DNA from: Diphasiastrum complanatum
Taxonomy: Eukaryota; Streptophyta; Lycopodiopsida; Lycopodiales; Lycopodiaceae
Assembly (NCBI GenBank): GCA_029204225.1
Contig: CM055107.1
Coordinates: 12,067,460-12,131,459 of the forward strand
DNA length: 64,000 nucleotides
Direction of reading: 5' to 3'
The notes beneath the pieces are model-generated. The model worked only from the letters and a program-made list of their open reading frames with translations. It was not told the DNA's origin and made no database searches. A program made the position numbers and the translations under genes. Each line of letters starts with the position of its first letter. Positions within the stretch are counted from its first letter, which is position 1. Below, in pieces: positions 51,593 through 58,437 of the stretch.

Positions 51593-54500
51593 GAGTTGGG
51601 AGCCCAATCTCTTCTCTCTTGTTGTCTGTGGAGATTGATTGATAACTAGATCTTGGTGACTTGACTCTTCCTTTCCTGCATGGTATCAGGTCAACTTGTG
51701 GCTGGAAATTTGCAGATTCTCAGCAAGTAGTCGGGCGCTTTCAACAGCCCTATTGGAGTGTGTGTTGATCACACTATTTGGCTTCCTAATAAGGTTTCGA
51801 TGTAGGCTTCAATCAAAGCTAACCTAATTTTCAAGAAGCTGGTTTTTTTGTGCAGAAAGACAGCCATCTTTCCATTATCTTTTGGGCACTTTGGTTGCAG
51901 ACTGAAAGACATCTTGTGCTCCTACTTTCAGTGCTTTGTTTGCTGCAAATTTTTTGAGTAGATTTGGTTGAGGAAAGGCTCTCTTTCCAATCTACTACAA
52001 GATGAAATTCTGTTGCAGGTAATGGCTAAAGCATGGTTCTTTGTTTAGTGAAGATCGGTTGGATGGCACAAACTACTCCTTGTGGAGTTACATGATGAAG
52101 AATCTTCTCATAGCGAAAGGGCTATGAGATTTGGTCAATGGTGATGAGGAAAGGCCTCTGTCTTTGGCACCTCCTACACCTCGTGGATCATCATCATCAA
52201 CAACATCTTCTCCATCTTCGGAAGAACAAAAGAAGTGGGATAGAAGGGATGCACAAGCACATTCTATGGTTGCTCTTGCTGTGAAAAGATCTATCTTACC
52301 TCATATTAGGTCTAATTCTTTGTCAAGGATCCTAAAAGATCACTCTTGATTATTGTTTTGGGAACAATACATGCTGGCTTATTCATTATGGATACCTATG
52401 AGCGATGAATTCCCTCTACATATCTTGTTGCTTCTACATCACAATCATTGGAGTTGGCTGAATTGTGGCACGCAAGGTTTGGGCATCTGCAAGTTTGAAG
52501 AAGCTGAGGACATTGAATATGGTAGAAGACATTCCTACTATTGAGCAGTCGGAAGGGCATGTAGGTGCATACTTGGAAAGTTTCAAAGGAAACCTTTTCC
52601 AATTGATGGAACTATAAGGGTTCTTGATAAATTTGATTTGGTTCATAGTGATGTTTGTGGTCCAATGAGGACCGAATCCATTGGAAAGTGCATCTATTTT
52701 GTGACTCTTATTGATGACTTTTCCCGTTTTACATGGATCTATCCTATGAAGGCTAAATCGGAAGTTTTTCAACGTTTCAAAGATTTTCTAGCAATGGTGG
52801 AAAATCAGTTTGGGCATTCTTTTAAGACCCTACGCACCGATCGAGGAGGGGAATACATTAAGAATATGTTCGGTGCATTTCTTCGAGAAAAGAACATTTT
52901 ACATCAAATGAGAATTCCCTATACGCCTCAACAAAATGGTGTTGCCGAGCGAAAGAATCGCACACTTATGGAGATGGCCCGTTGCATGCTCAAAGCAAAG
53001 GGGCTGCCTCACAAGTTTTGGGCTGAAGTGGTTATAACGGCAGCATACATAAGCAATCGTTGTCCTACTAAAGCATTGAAAGTATTAACTCCTTATGAAG
53101 TTTGGTATAAGAAGAAGCCTTCAATCTCTCACTTTCGCACTTTTGGTTGTACGACTTATGCTTTTGTTCCGGATAAACTTCGTACAAAGCTTGAGGATAA
53201 AGGAGTTAAATGCATTTTTGTTGGCTATAGTAGTGAAAGCAAAGGCTATAGGTTGTTCAATTTGAGCACTAACAAGATTATTGTTAGTCGTGATGTGCAT
53301 TTTGATGAAAAGAATTCATTGGATGTGGCCCCAACTCATATCTTGAAGGGGAAAGCCCACATAGTGTAAATGCTGAAGTTTTTCCAGATTTGGTACCATC
53401 TTCTATTGCTGGAGATAAGGGGCAACAATCAACCAGTTTCGAACTGCCCAACACCTCGTCAAGTTTAGAGCCTAATGTTCATCAAGAACCGCCCATTGTT
53501 GCTCATAATCAGCCCGTAGGAACTGTTGGACAGCAAAGATCAGTTTTGGAAGATCTTGGACAGCCAAGTGCGGTGTCGGAAGATCTTGGACAACAAATTG
53601 TAAGAAGAGACATGGCTGTTGGACAGCCCAAAACAGTCCCACGGTGGCTGTTGTCGACTTTGCAGGACAGCAAAGTAAGTTCATTTTATGATGGAAAGAC
53701 ACGTGCCTCTACAAAATCAATGCACTATGCTGATTTTCAGATTTTGCTCTTACATCTCATGGAGATATTGCGGAAGAACCTGATTTTTATGAGTAGGCCA
53801 AAGGAGTAAAATGTTGGGAGGATGCGATGCAAGATGAGTACGACTCACTCATGAAGAACCAGATTTGGAAAGAAGACAATTGGTTCTAAATGGGTATACA
53901 AAATCAAGTATAAGGGAGATGGTACCATTGAAAGGTACAAGGCAAGGCTTGTTGCCAAAGGCTATGCTCAACAAAAGGGGATTGATTATGAGGAGACTTT
54001 TTCTCCTACTGCTCAGATGACTACCGTGAGGGTAGTAGCCTCTTTGGTTGCCCATTTTGGTTGGCGTTTGGGGCAACTTGACATAAAGACAGCATTCCTC
54101 AATGGTGATCTCAATGAGGAAGTGTACCTTCAACAACCTGCTGGTTTTTTGGTTGAAGGCCAAGAAGATAAAGTTTGTCTTCTCAAGAAGCCACTTTCTG
54201 GACTGAAGCAAGCTCCGAGGATGTGGTATCAAAAGATACATGCCTACTTTTATGATCGTGGGTTTACTAATAGTCCTAGCGAATCTACTCTTTATGTCAA
54301 GCATACTTTAGATTATATCATCATTATTTTGCTTTATGTGGATGATATTATTATTACGGGAAGTAATGAGCAGCAGATAGATGCCGTAATACTTGATCTT
54401 GGTATGGTTTTTGAAACCTCAGATTTAGGCCTATTGCACTTTTATCTTGGTCTTGAATTTGTACAAGAAGGGGCTGGAATTTTCATCTCTCAAGAACGCT

Positions 54501-56173
54501 ACATTGGGCAGATTTTGAAGCGGTTCAAGATGGAAGATTGCAAGCCGGTTGCTACACCTATGGAGACAGGCCTGAAATTAAGATCACGTACTTATCAAAG
54601 ATGTCACATTTCAAAGTCGATCAAAAATAATAAAAGGCACGATCACATGGTATCTTTTTGGAAAAGAATAACAATTTTCGACAAAGGAAAATCAACATCA
54701 TTATGGATGATGTGCCACATCCTCGAGAATTTACATGAAGTATTGATGTAAAATTCCAAAATATAAGGGTAACATTACAATGGTTTCAAAAGTAAACTTT
54801 TGGTGATAATTAATGTATGAACTAATGGTCACTTAGTCCAATATATGAAATTTCATGACCATCAGAAATGCTTTGACCCTCCATCTAGTCGACCCAAAAC
54901 TTAAGGTTGAAAGTCTTGATTTACAGGAAATTAGACCCCTTGACTACCATCTTCTTCATCAAATTGAGATAGTCTCCTGTAGACCTTTGTTCTACATATC
55001 ATGCCTACCGTGCTGATTGCTCAAGTTCCATATTTTGTGGTCCATCGAATCGGCCAGTTCGAACCGGGTATCTAAACATTGATCGGATGCTCCGTAATCT
55101 CTGCTAAATTCCAAATCCATGCCTGTGAAGGGGACATTAGAAAAGAACTTTACAGAGGATTAGAAACCTTTCACATGTAAAGTAGTCTCTTGCAATCAAC
55201 ACACAAAGTGGTAAGTCTACCGTTTAAGTGTTGTACATATGTCCTATTCATTTCTGACCTTAACAGAAGGTGAATTTACTCTATTTTGCACATGTAAAGT
55301 GTATAGTGACAATGGTTCGTTAAATTCGTCTAAATTGTCTGTATTTGCTGAATTGTTCTGGCAAACAAGGGGAGCGACTTTGTCTTTGAGTGTCCTGCTG
55401 CCCTCTGGAGCTGAGGACACACAAAAGGGTTGACATCATAGATCAAATAATCGAGACATCAGGATCAATGATCCAAGATGCACATAAGTTGCATCAACAA
55501 AGTTGCCAAAGGACTAAGGGAATTCTTAGGAAGCACCACTGTGAAGGAGGACTAAGTGAATTGTCACATTGTGATTTAGCTAAAATATAAATGCATTACA
55601 AGAGACAGAAGTTACTGAAAATTTTGAGACTCTTTGGTTTTACATCATCTGGCATCGAGGGAGGTGCAGACGGACTAAGTGAATTCTTTGGCAGGACTAA
55701 TGCGAAAGGAGGACAAAGTGAATTCTCACATTGTGATTAAAATGAATTATCATTGCACGGCACGAGAAGGGAAGTCAGTTAAAAATGCAAACCTCTCCGA
55801 TGTTAGGGCACTGTGCTTCCTCGCACACGGTGTGCAATTTCAACGACGAAAGAGAATCCTTGAGCTCCAAGTAACGCTCGCCTTGCGGAGCACGCTGCCT
55901 CAACCAGCCTGGTTTCTTAACATTGGGATCCCGTCCAGTGTGCAGTCCCATGCCTCCCGGATATGGCCGCTCCACCCTCACCTTTGAATCAAACAAAGTG
56001 CTCGGATCCAGGGACTTCGACTCCGCTTCAACAAATGGATCTGCGGCTACCGCATGCGACGCATCATGCGATTCCGCACATACGAAGAAGGACTTGAATC
56101 TGACAGGAGTTGATACGAACGGATTGGACTGGCGAAGCGAAGTGGCAACAGAAAAAGCTGCGGCCATAGCCAT
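32783..56173 (-). CDS. LIP1P: Plastidial lipoyl synthase (lipoic acid synthase), seven exons, 391 aa
   Basis: Radical-SAM enzyme that inserts two sulfurs at C6 and C8 of octanoyl-protein to make lipoyl cofactor, here for plastid pyruvate dehydrogenase. Exons, all minus: 55793-56173, 48040-48221, 43446-43536, 43097-43254, 40954-41125, 33107-33217, 32783-32863. Every junction is GT-AG and phase-compatible; the spliced product is 391 aa, normal for the plastid form. Residues 1 to about 60 are Ala/Ser/Thr-rich without a bacterial counterpart, fitting a transit peptide. CX4CX5C (Cys117, 122, 128) binds the auxiliary 4Fe-4S cluster. CX3CX2C (Cys154, 158, 161) binds the radical-SAM cluster. RSSY lies at 367-370. 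[36 protein letters not shown] and [17 protein letters not shown] are all present. A Gly-rich insert of about five residues follows CWNGG. No stops or frameshifts, so it is presumably functional. The gene spans 23.4 kb because of transposon-filled introns. Confidence 0.96.
33107..33217 (-). CDS. LIP1P: Lipoyl synthase exon 6
   Basis: Codes [17 protein letters not shown], then [19 protein letters not shown]. The acceptor is CTGCTGCAG, the donor GTAAGA, both phase 0. The 7.7-kb intron upstream holds the hAT element and two perfect tandem duplications. Confidence 0.96.
34549..34662 (+). repeat. 57-bp tandem duplication within hAT exon 1
   Basis: GCCTAGTCAC starts two near-identical units at 34549 and 34606. 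They share AGAGCATCCAGCACACATGCA but differ in poly-G length and a few bases. 57 bp is in frame, but indels in the G run shift the second copy. Confidence 0.85.
37150..37171 (+). repeat. Poly-G run (22 G) in the hAT transposase tail
   Basis: An unbroken run of 22 G within Arg/Gly-coding sequence. The reading frame before it and the frame that best continues the tail after it differ. Such runs are unstable and also error-prone in sequencing and assembly. Confidence 0.9.
37333..37350 (+). repeat. Short (GA)9 run inside the hAT coding tail
   Basis: The GA tract is flanked by GGGAGAGGGAGAGG. The frame changes across it: the final [11 protein letters not shown] stretch is in a third frame relative to the region before the poly-G run and the region between. 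Confidence 0.85.
37704..37734 (+). repeat. (GA)n microsatellite, 31 bp
   Basis: Perfect AG/GA tract 190 bp past the hAT stop codon, next to a duplicated TCGGTATGATTTTTTTCCAGCATGG-like segment at 37627-37695. Confidence 0.9.
39084..39392 (+). pseudogene. Unidentified open frame, possibly a retrotransposon gag remnant
   Basis: A 102-codon frame in lipoyl synthase intron 5, antisense to the gene. It reads [33 protein letters not shown] and [17 protein letters not shown]. In the same frame past the stop there are more protein-like stretches ([17 protein letters not shown]). I do not recognise the family. The [10 protein letters not shown] segment and loss of frame suggest a gag-like relic. Confidence 0.3.
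39836..39951 (+). repeat. Perfect tandem duplication, 58-bp unit
   Basis: GCATTGTATCTAAGTTGAAT starts both units, at 39836 and 39894. The two 58-bp units match without a difference. Located in lipoyl synthase intron 5. Confidence 0.97.
40111..40307. mobile_element. 197-bp foldback/MITE-like element with GCCCGTTCCG termini
   Basis: The left end GCCCGTTCCG and the right end CGGAACGGGC are perfect 10-bp inverted repeats. The flanks inside them are packed with GGAACG / CGTTCC words in both orientations (CGGAACGTTCCGTTCCG on the left, GGAACACGTTCCGTTCCGG on the right) around an AT-rich core. No coding sequence. The flanking bases do not give a clean 8-bp duplication. The CGTTCCGG word is shared with the ends of the hAT element 2 kb away, so that transposase family is a candidate mobiliser. 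Confidence 0.75.
40614..40791 (+). repeat. Perfect tandem duplication, 89-bp unit
   Basis: GCTCTCTCTAGGCCTTTTTC starts both units, at 40614 and 40703. No mismatch is visible across 89 bp. It lies about 160 bp downstream (gene sense) of the exon 5 donor, in intron 5. Confidence 0.97.
40954..41125 (-). CDS. LIP1P: Lipoyl synthase exon 5
   Basis: Codes [36 protein letters not shown] and [11 protein letters not shown]. The acceptor is GTGACAG, the donor GTTAAT, phase 0 at its end. Confidence 0.96.
41925..42130. mobile_element. GC-rich foldback/MITE-like element with CGTCCG / CGGACG clusters
   Basis: Two GC-rich blocks (41929-42002 and 42072-42130) dense in GTCCG / CGGAC words flank an AT-rich core with T and A runs. 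The right block contains CGCGTCCGCGTCCGGACGCG, the left GTCCGGGCCGGACG. It sits in lipoyl synthase intron 4. No coding sequence; termini and target duplication not resolved. The overall plan matches the elements at 32.0 and 40.1 kb, but the repeated word is different. Confidence 0.65.
43097..43254 (-). CDS. LIP1P: Lipoyl synthase exon 4
   Basis: Codes [18 protein letters not shown], then [17 protein letters not shown] and IVRDPRAG. The acceptor is ATGCAG, the donor GTGAGC, phase 2. A 191-bp intron separates it from exon 3, one of two short introns in the gene. Confidence 0.96.
43446..43536 (-). CDS. LIP1P: Lipoyl synthase exon 3
   Basis: Codes [18 protein letters not shown] and [12 protein letters not shown]. 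The acceptor is TTGTGCAG, the donor GTCAGC. It takes one base to finish the Gly codon from exon 2 and ends in phase 0. Confidence 0.96.
44873..45290 (-). mobile_element. LINE reverse transcriptase C-terminal fragment
   Basis: Minus-strand reading in shifting frames gives [34 protein letters not shown], then [20 protein letters not shown] and PTLYALDSW. This matches the KYLGxxFxG...DPxxKxxLFxTLVxPxxLYGxExW segment of plant and animal LINE reverse transcriptases. Frameshifts interrupt it. It lies in lipoyl synthase intron 2, in the same orientation as the gene. Confidence 0.75.
45328..45387 (+). repeat. (GA)30 microsatellite
   Basis: A perfect 60-bp GA tract, then CAGAGAGA. It separates two LINE pieces whose order is reversed relative to an intact LINE. 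Confidence 0.97.
45499..46050 (-). mobile_element. LINE ORF2 C-terminal region with CCHC-type zinc-binding motif
   Basis: An open frame of 183 codons on the minus strand. It includes [20 protein letters not shown], then [20 protein letters not shown] and [11 protein letters not shown]. The C-x2-C...EDEYHFxxxCPxY pattern is the C-terminal zinc-binding motif of LINE polyproteins. The frame is unusually intact for a relic. On this strand it precedes the RT piece at 45290-44873, the wrong order for one element, so two copies or a rearrangement are needed. Confidence 0.8.
46104..46445 (+). mobile_element. Ty1/copia RNase H remnant
   Basis: The plus-strand reading [16 protein letters not shown], then [37 protein letters not shown] and [20 protein letters not shown] is the copia RNase H region (DRKSTSGY, EAEYxA, EAxWLRxLL, RTKHIDxxxHFIRE). 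The catalytic D/E pattern is damaged (TNDEY for TEAEY). It lies in lipoyl synthase intron 2, antisense to the gene, directly next to the LINE fragment. Confidence 0.85.
46450..47990. other. Intron 2 sequence without recognised element
   Basis: No coding feature supportable. The first part follows directly on the copia RNase H end and may include its 3' LTR, but no second LTR exists in the window to prove it. Confidence 0.4.
48040..48221 (-). CDS. LIP1P: Lipoyl synthase exon 2
   Basis: Codes residues 128 to about 188. It begins CWNGG, continues through [20 protein letters not shown] (radical-SAM cluster loop) and [11 protein letters not shown]. The acceptor is GAGACAG, the donor GTTCGT, phase 2. 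It contains the extra Gly-rich stretch [11 protein letters not shown] where most homologues have a shorter GGGD. Confidence 0.96.
49314..50400 (-). mobile_element. Degenerate Ty1/copia pol end, polypurine tract and LTR start
   Basis: On the minus strand from about 50400 the sequence reads [16 protein letters not shown] (the copia LYGLKQAPRAWY block) and further on MLYLDELIM (YVDD block, altered to YLDE), with frameshifts and stops. The coding relic peters out. Near 49320 the motif GCGGGAG is followed by TGTTGATATTTTACG, a standard polypurine-tract/LTR-start junction for a minus-strand element. The LTR would continue toward lower coordinates, but its far end is not defined. It lies in lipoyl synthase intron 1, sense with the gene. 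Confidence 0.6.
51203..51680 (+). repeat. 5' LTR of a second copia element
   Basis: 478 bp, TGTTAGAAATAAATG...TTTCCTGCA, directly followed by a tRNA-iMet-like primer site (TGGTATCAGGTC) at 51681. It contains a 52-bp CT tract. No matching 3' LTR is found in the window. Confidence 0.8.
51539..51590 (+). repeat. (CT)26 microsatellite within the copia LTR
   Basis: A perfect 52-bp CT run about 90 bp before the end of the LTR. If present in sibling copies it would be transcribed as part of the leader. Confidence 0.95.
52022..54590 (+). pseudogene. copia gag-pol of the second element (3'-truncated)
   Basis: gag start is readable at 52050-52350 ([17 protein letters not shown], with a stop) and most of gag and protease are deleted. 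GAG-pre-integrase traces lie at 52440-52600. Integrase core 52638-53369 is open: [16 protein letters not shown] and [16 protein letters not shown] supply the D-D-E residues. A Pro/Gln-rich linker with repeated LEDLGQPS-type words follows (53390-53700). RT at 53885-54590 reads [50 protein letters not shown] and [12 protein letters not shown], then ends near ATPMETGL. RNase H and the 3' LTR are missing. It lies in intron 1 of the lipoyl synthase gene, antisense. Confidence 0.92.
55511..55739 (+). repeat. Direct repeat pair in lipoyl synthase intron 1
   Basis: A block of about 70 bp (GGACTAAGKGAATTCTTWGG...GAAAGGAGGAC-AAGTGAATT-TCACATTGTGATT) occurs at 55511-55580 and 55672-55739, moderately diverged. 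The second copy ends about 55 bp inside the intron from the exon 1 donor. Confidence 0.8.
55793..56173 (-). CDS. LIP1P: Lipoyl synthase exon 1
   Basis: Codes residues 1-127. It starts [15 protein letters not shown], carries the putative transit peptide and the LIP1P-specific [20 protein letters not shown] block, and ends [14 protein letters not shown]. The donor GTTTGC follows in phase 0. The third Cys of the auxiliary cluster motif is the first codon of exon 2. Confidence 0.96.
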
Positions 56174-56775
56174 ACCTGTGCTCTTCCTTTTCCTTTCAAA
56201 TACCTCAAAAAATTTCCGTCCTTCAGGCAGAGATATTTCCTTTCTGACAAAGCAGTGTTGTAATTCCAGACCCGAATTCCAGCGCTCTTGATGAATGGAT
56301 CAATCCAGGAGCATTCTCAACATCTTTGATGCATCATGTAGTGAAATGCCATAAAAATTTCATCAAGTCAGAGCAAATATTTTCTATATTGCCACAGTAT
56401 GTCATGAATTGAGAGCAGATAATTGTTCCTTTTCTTGAAAGCGGCAAAGTGCAATGGATCTTAACAAAGCTTCGAAGCAATGAAGCTGCAAAGGCGAAAC
56501 AGGAAGAGCGATCGAGCATGCAAAGCACGATCGATCGAAACCAAAACCGATCGATCGAAACCAAAACTGGTCGAATTCTTTTCCTGTTTCGAGGCAGCTT
56601 TCAGTTTTCGTTGAGTTCTTTTTGTTGTTGACAGAGTCGTCGACTCGACAGCGAGGTTGATGACGTGGCGAGATCTGAATGGTGTCTACATTATCCAACG
56701 GTGGCAGGCGACTAAGAAGCTTGTGAACATTGAAAAGTTCAAGTGATAGTCCCTAAAGAAGGGGTATTCAAGATG
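56174..56775 (-). promoter_or_regulatory. LIP1P: Upstream region of the lipoyl synthase gene
   Basis: About 600 bp between the start codon and an upstream foldback repeat, with no coding sequence. It includes a perfect two-copy tandem 20-mer (CGATCGATCGAAACCAAAAC) at 56528-56567, 355-394 bp upstream of the ATG, followed by a partial third copy. No TATA box was clearly identified. Assignment as promoter/5' UTR rests on position. Confidence 0.5.
56528..56567. repeat. Tandem 20-mer upstream of lipoyl synthase
   Basis: The unit CGATCGATCGAAACCAAAAC occurs twice exactly. AACCAAAAC words on one side and CGATCG palindromes on the other could be binding sites. A trailing CTGGTCGA resembles a damaged third unit. 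Confidence 0.9.
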
Positions 56776-56778
56776 TAC

Positions 56779-57014
56779 TTAGGACCTCTTCACATGAAGC
56801 ATCACCCCGCCCGTTCTTGACGTCAAAAATGGGCCTTGTGATATTTCATTCTCTTCAATGTCTCCCCTTGATCGTACCGTTCTCTCATATTTGTGGCCAG
56901 GTCCTGTATTTTCCAAGAGATTCCTTAGTCTTGGCTTCCAGGCTCCACGGGTCCCAGCCTCTCCTCTACGTCATTCACGGAACCGGGAGCTTCATGTGAA
57001 GAGGCTCTTAGGAC
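56779..57014. mobile_element. Foldback (MITE-like) element, about 236 bp
   Basis: TAGGACCTCTTCACATGAAGC at the left (56780-56800) is matched in inverted orientation by GCTTCATGTGAAGAGG-CTCTTAGGA at the right (56989-57013), one small indel apart. The interior is not coding. The target duplication is unclear; TA dinucleotides flank both ends. It sits about 600 bp upstream of the lipoyl synthase start codon. Confidence 0.7.
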
Positions 57015-57309
57015 TATTTTCATGTGGCGTGCTCAACGTCACCATTTCCAAGCAAAATAGGTTCACTCGTTCTCTCCAACACTTGATTTTTGAGTTTTGT
57101 GCAAACCCGCTCACCCGTTTTGCAACGTGTACTTTTGATTTAGGTCACTTTTGTGGGTGAGTGGGCGAGCATGGAAAGGTGATCTTAGGGTGGTCTCACG
57201 CTCCATTGCTCAACAAATTCTAAATTTAAAATGAAATTCTCCCATTAGTCTAGGGAGTAAAAATGGGTCTTCCCTCCTTTCGAGATTTACGCTCAATTGC
57301 CATCATGTG

Positions 57310-57590
57310 ACACATAAGGTGGCATGGGACCCTTGCAACATAAGGGCAATTCAAGCCCATTTTTTTGGATCTAAGGACGTTGCCTAACATGTTGAGTCGC
57401 TAGGAGCATTTTAAAATAAATGGACCAATGATATGACAAGGATTCAAACTGGCCAATTAGATTACATACAACCCTCCATTTAGCACTTGTTAGAAAAGTT
57501 TGAAAAGGGGATGGGGGCGGGGAGGTGTCCATTGCTTGTCAACTCGCTTGACAAAGTTAAAAAAATGGGCAAACAAGAGACTTGTCGCTA
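57310..57590 (-). repeat. Dispersed repeat, copy 2 (partner at 14.7-14.9 kb)
   Basis: Reverse-complement blocks match 14660-14930 in order: GACAAGTCTCTTGTTTGCCC, GAGTTGACAAGCAATGGA, ATTGGTCCAT, ACTCAACATGTTAGGCAACG, TGGGCTTGAATTGCCC and GGGTCCCATGCCACC. It also contains an insert of about 60 bp relative to copy 1. No coding sequence. Confidence 0.7.
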
Positions 57591-57904
57591 ATATAAAATG
57601 GCCCTTAACCTAAAGGTTCGCTCAAATTATTTAAAATAACACATGTATTACATATGGACAAAAAGCTTATTTTATTGAAGTAAAAGATCTACAAGAAAAA
57701 TGTACCTCGTTGTTGAATAGCATTAAATGTTGCAACTCTTGTCATTCGTCCTTTTTTTTTCTCTCGTAGATTTCTTGTTTAAGGGATCCCAAGAACGCAA
57801 TATGCTCGTAAAATTAGATTATGGACTTTAAGAGTGACCTCACTTAATTTTTTGGCATATGATAAATTCTAACATTAATTCATTTTTTTTTTTGGCATAT
57901 CATG

Positions 57905-58423
57905 TATAAGGGAAGCTCCCTAAGATCCTGCTTACAAGATAAAACACAATGGAAAACACACTATGGAGCAACCACCCAACCAAGTAGAAACAACCAATCA
58001 ACTCTAGAAGCTTCACCCCCAAGCCAAAGAATAAGAAGCATGAAGGTAGAGTGAAACCTTAGCAATGAATCAATGACCACAATGAGGAGTAGGGCGAGTT
58101 TGGCTTTATATATAGAGGCAAAAGCAACTTGGGCACATAGCCATGCATAGCCCTAAGTTTCTTATACATAGATTCACCTAGAATAGAGCCTTAAGCATGG
58201 ACCAACTATTCATAGAATTGTTATTGATAACTTTACACATGCATACACTGTTTCATACCCTGACTAAACTCCATTAAGTGTGTTCTGGACCGCACAAGGA
58301 TATTACTTACTTTCGGGTCACATCGAGTATGACGTGGCATAACTAACAGCTTGATTTACTGGAGTACCGTGTATCCAAGACTAGGAGTATACTGAATCCT
58401 ACTTACTAGACATGGACATAACA
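57905..58423 (-). repeat. 3' LTR (element sense) of the non-coding LTR element
   Basis: Collinear with the 5' LTR over its full length, with scattered substitutions and a few single-base indels. The outside edge carries the TCATG target duplicate at 57900-57904. Confidence 0.92.
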
Positions 58424-58437
58424 TTCTTCCCTCCTTA
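58424..58437 (-). other. Polypurine tract
   Basis: In element sense CTAAGGAGGGAAGAA abuts the 3' LTR, the expected start site of plus-strand DNA synthesis. Confidence 0.88.
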
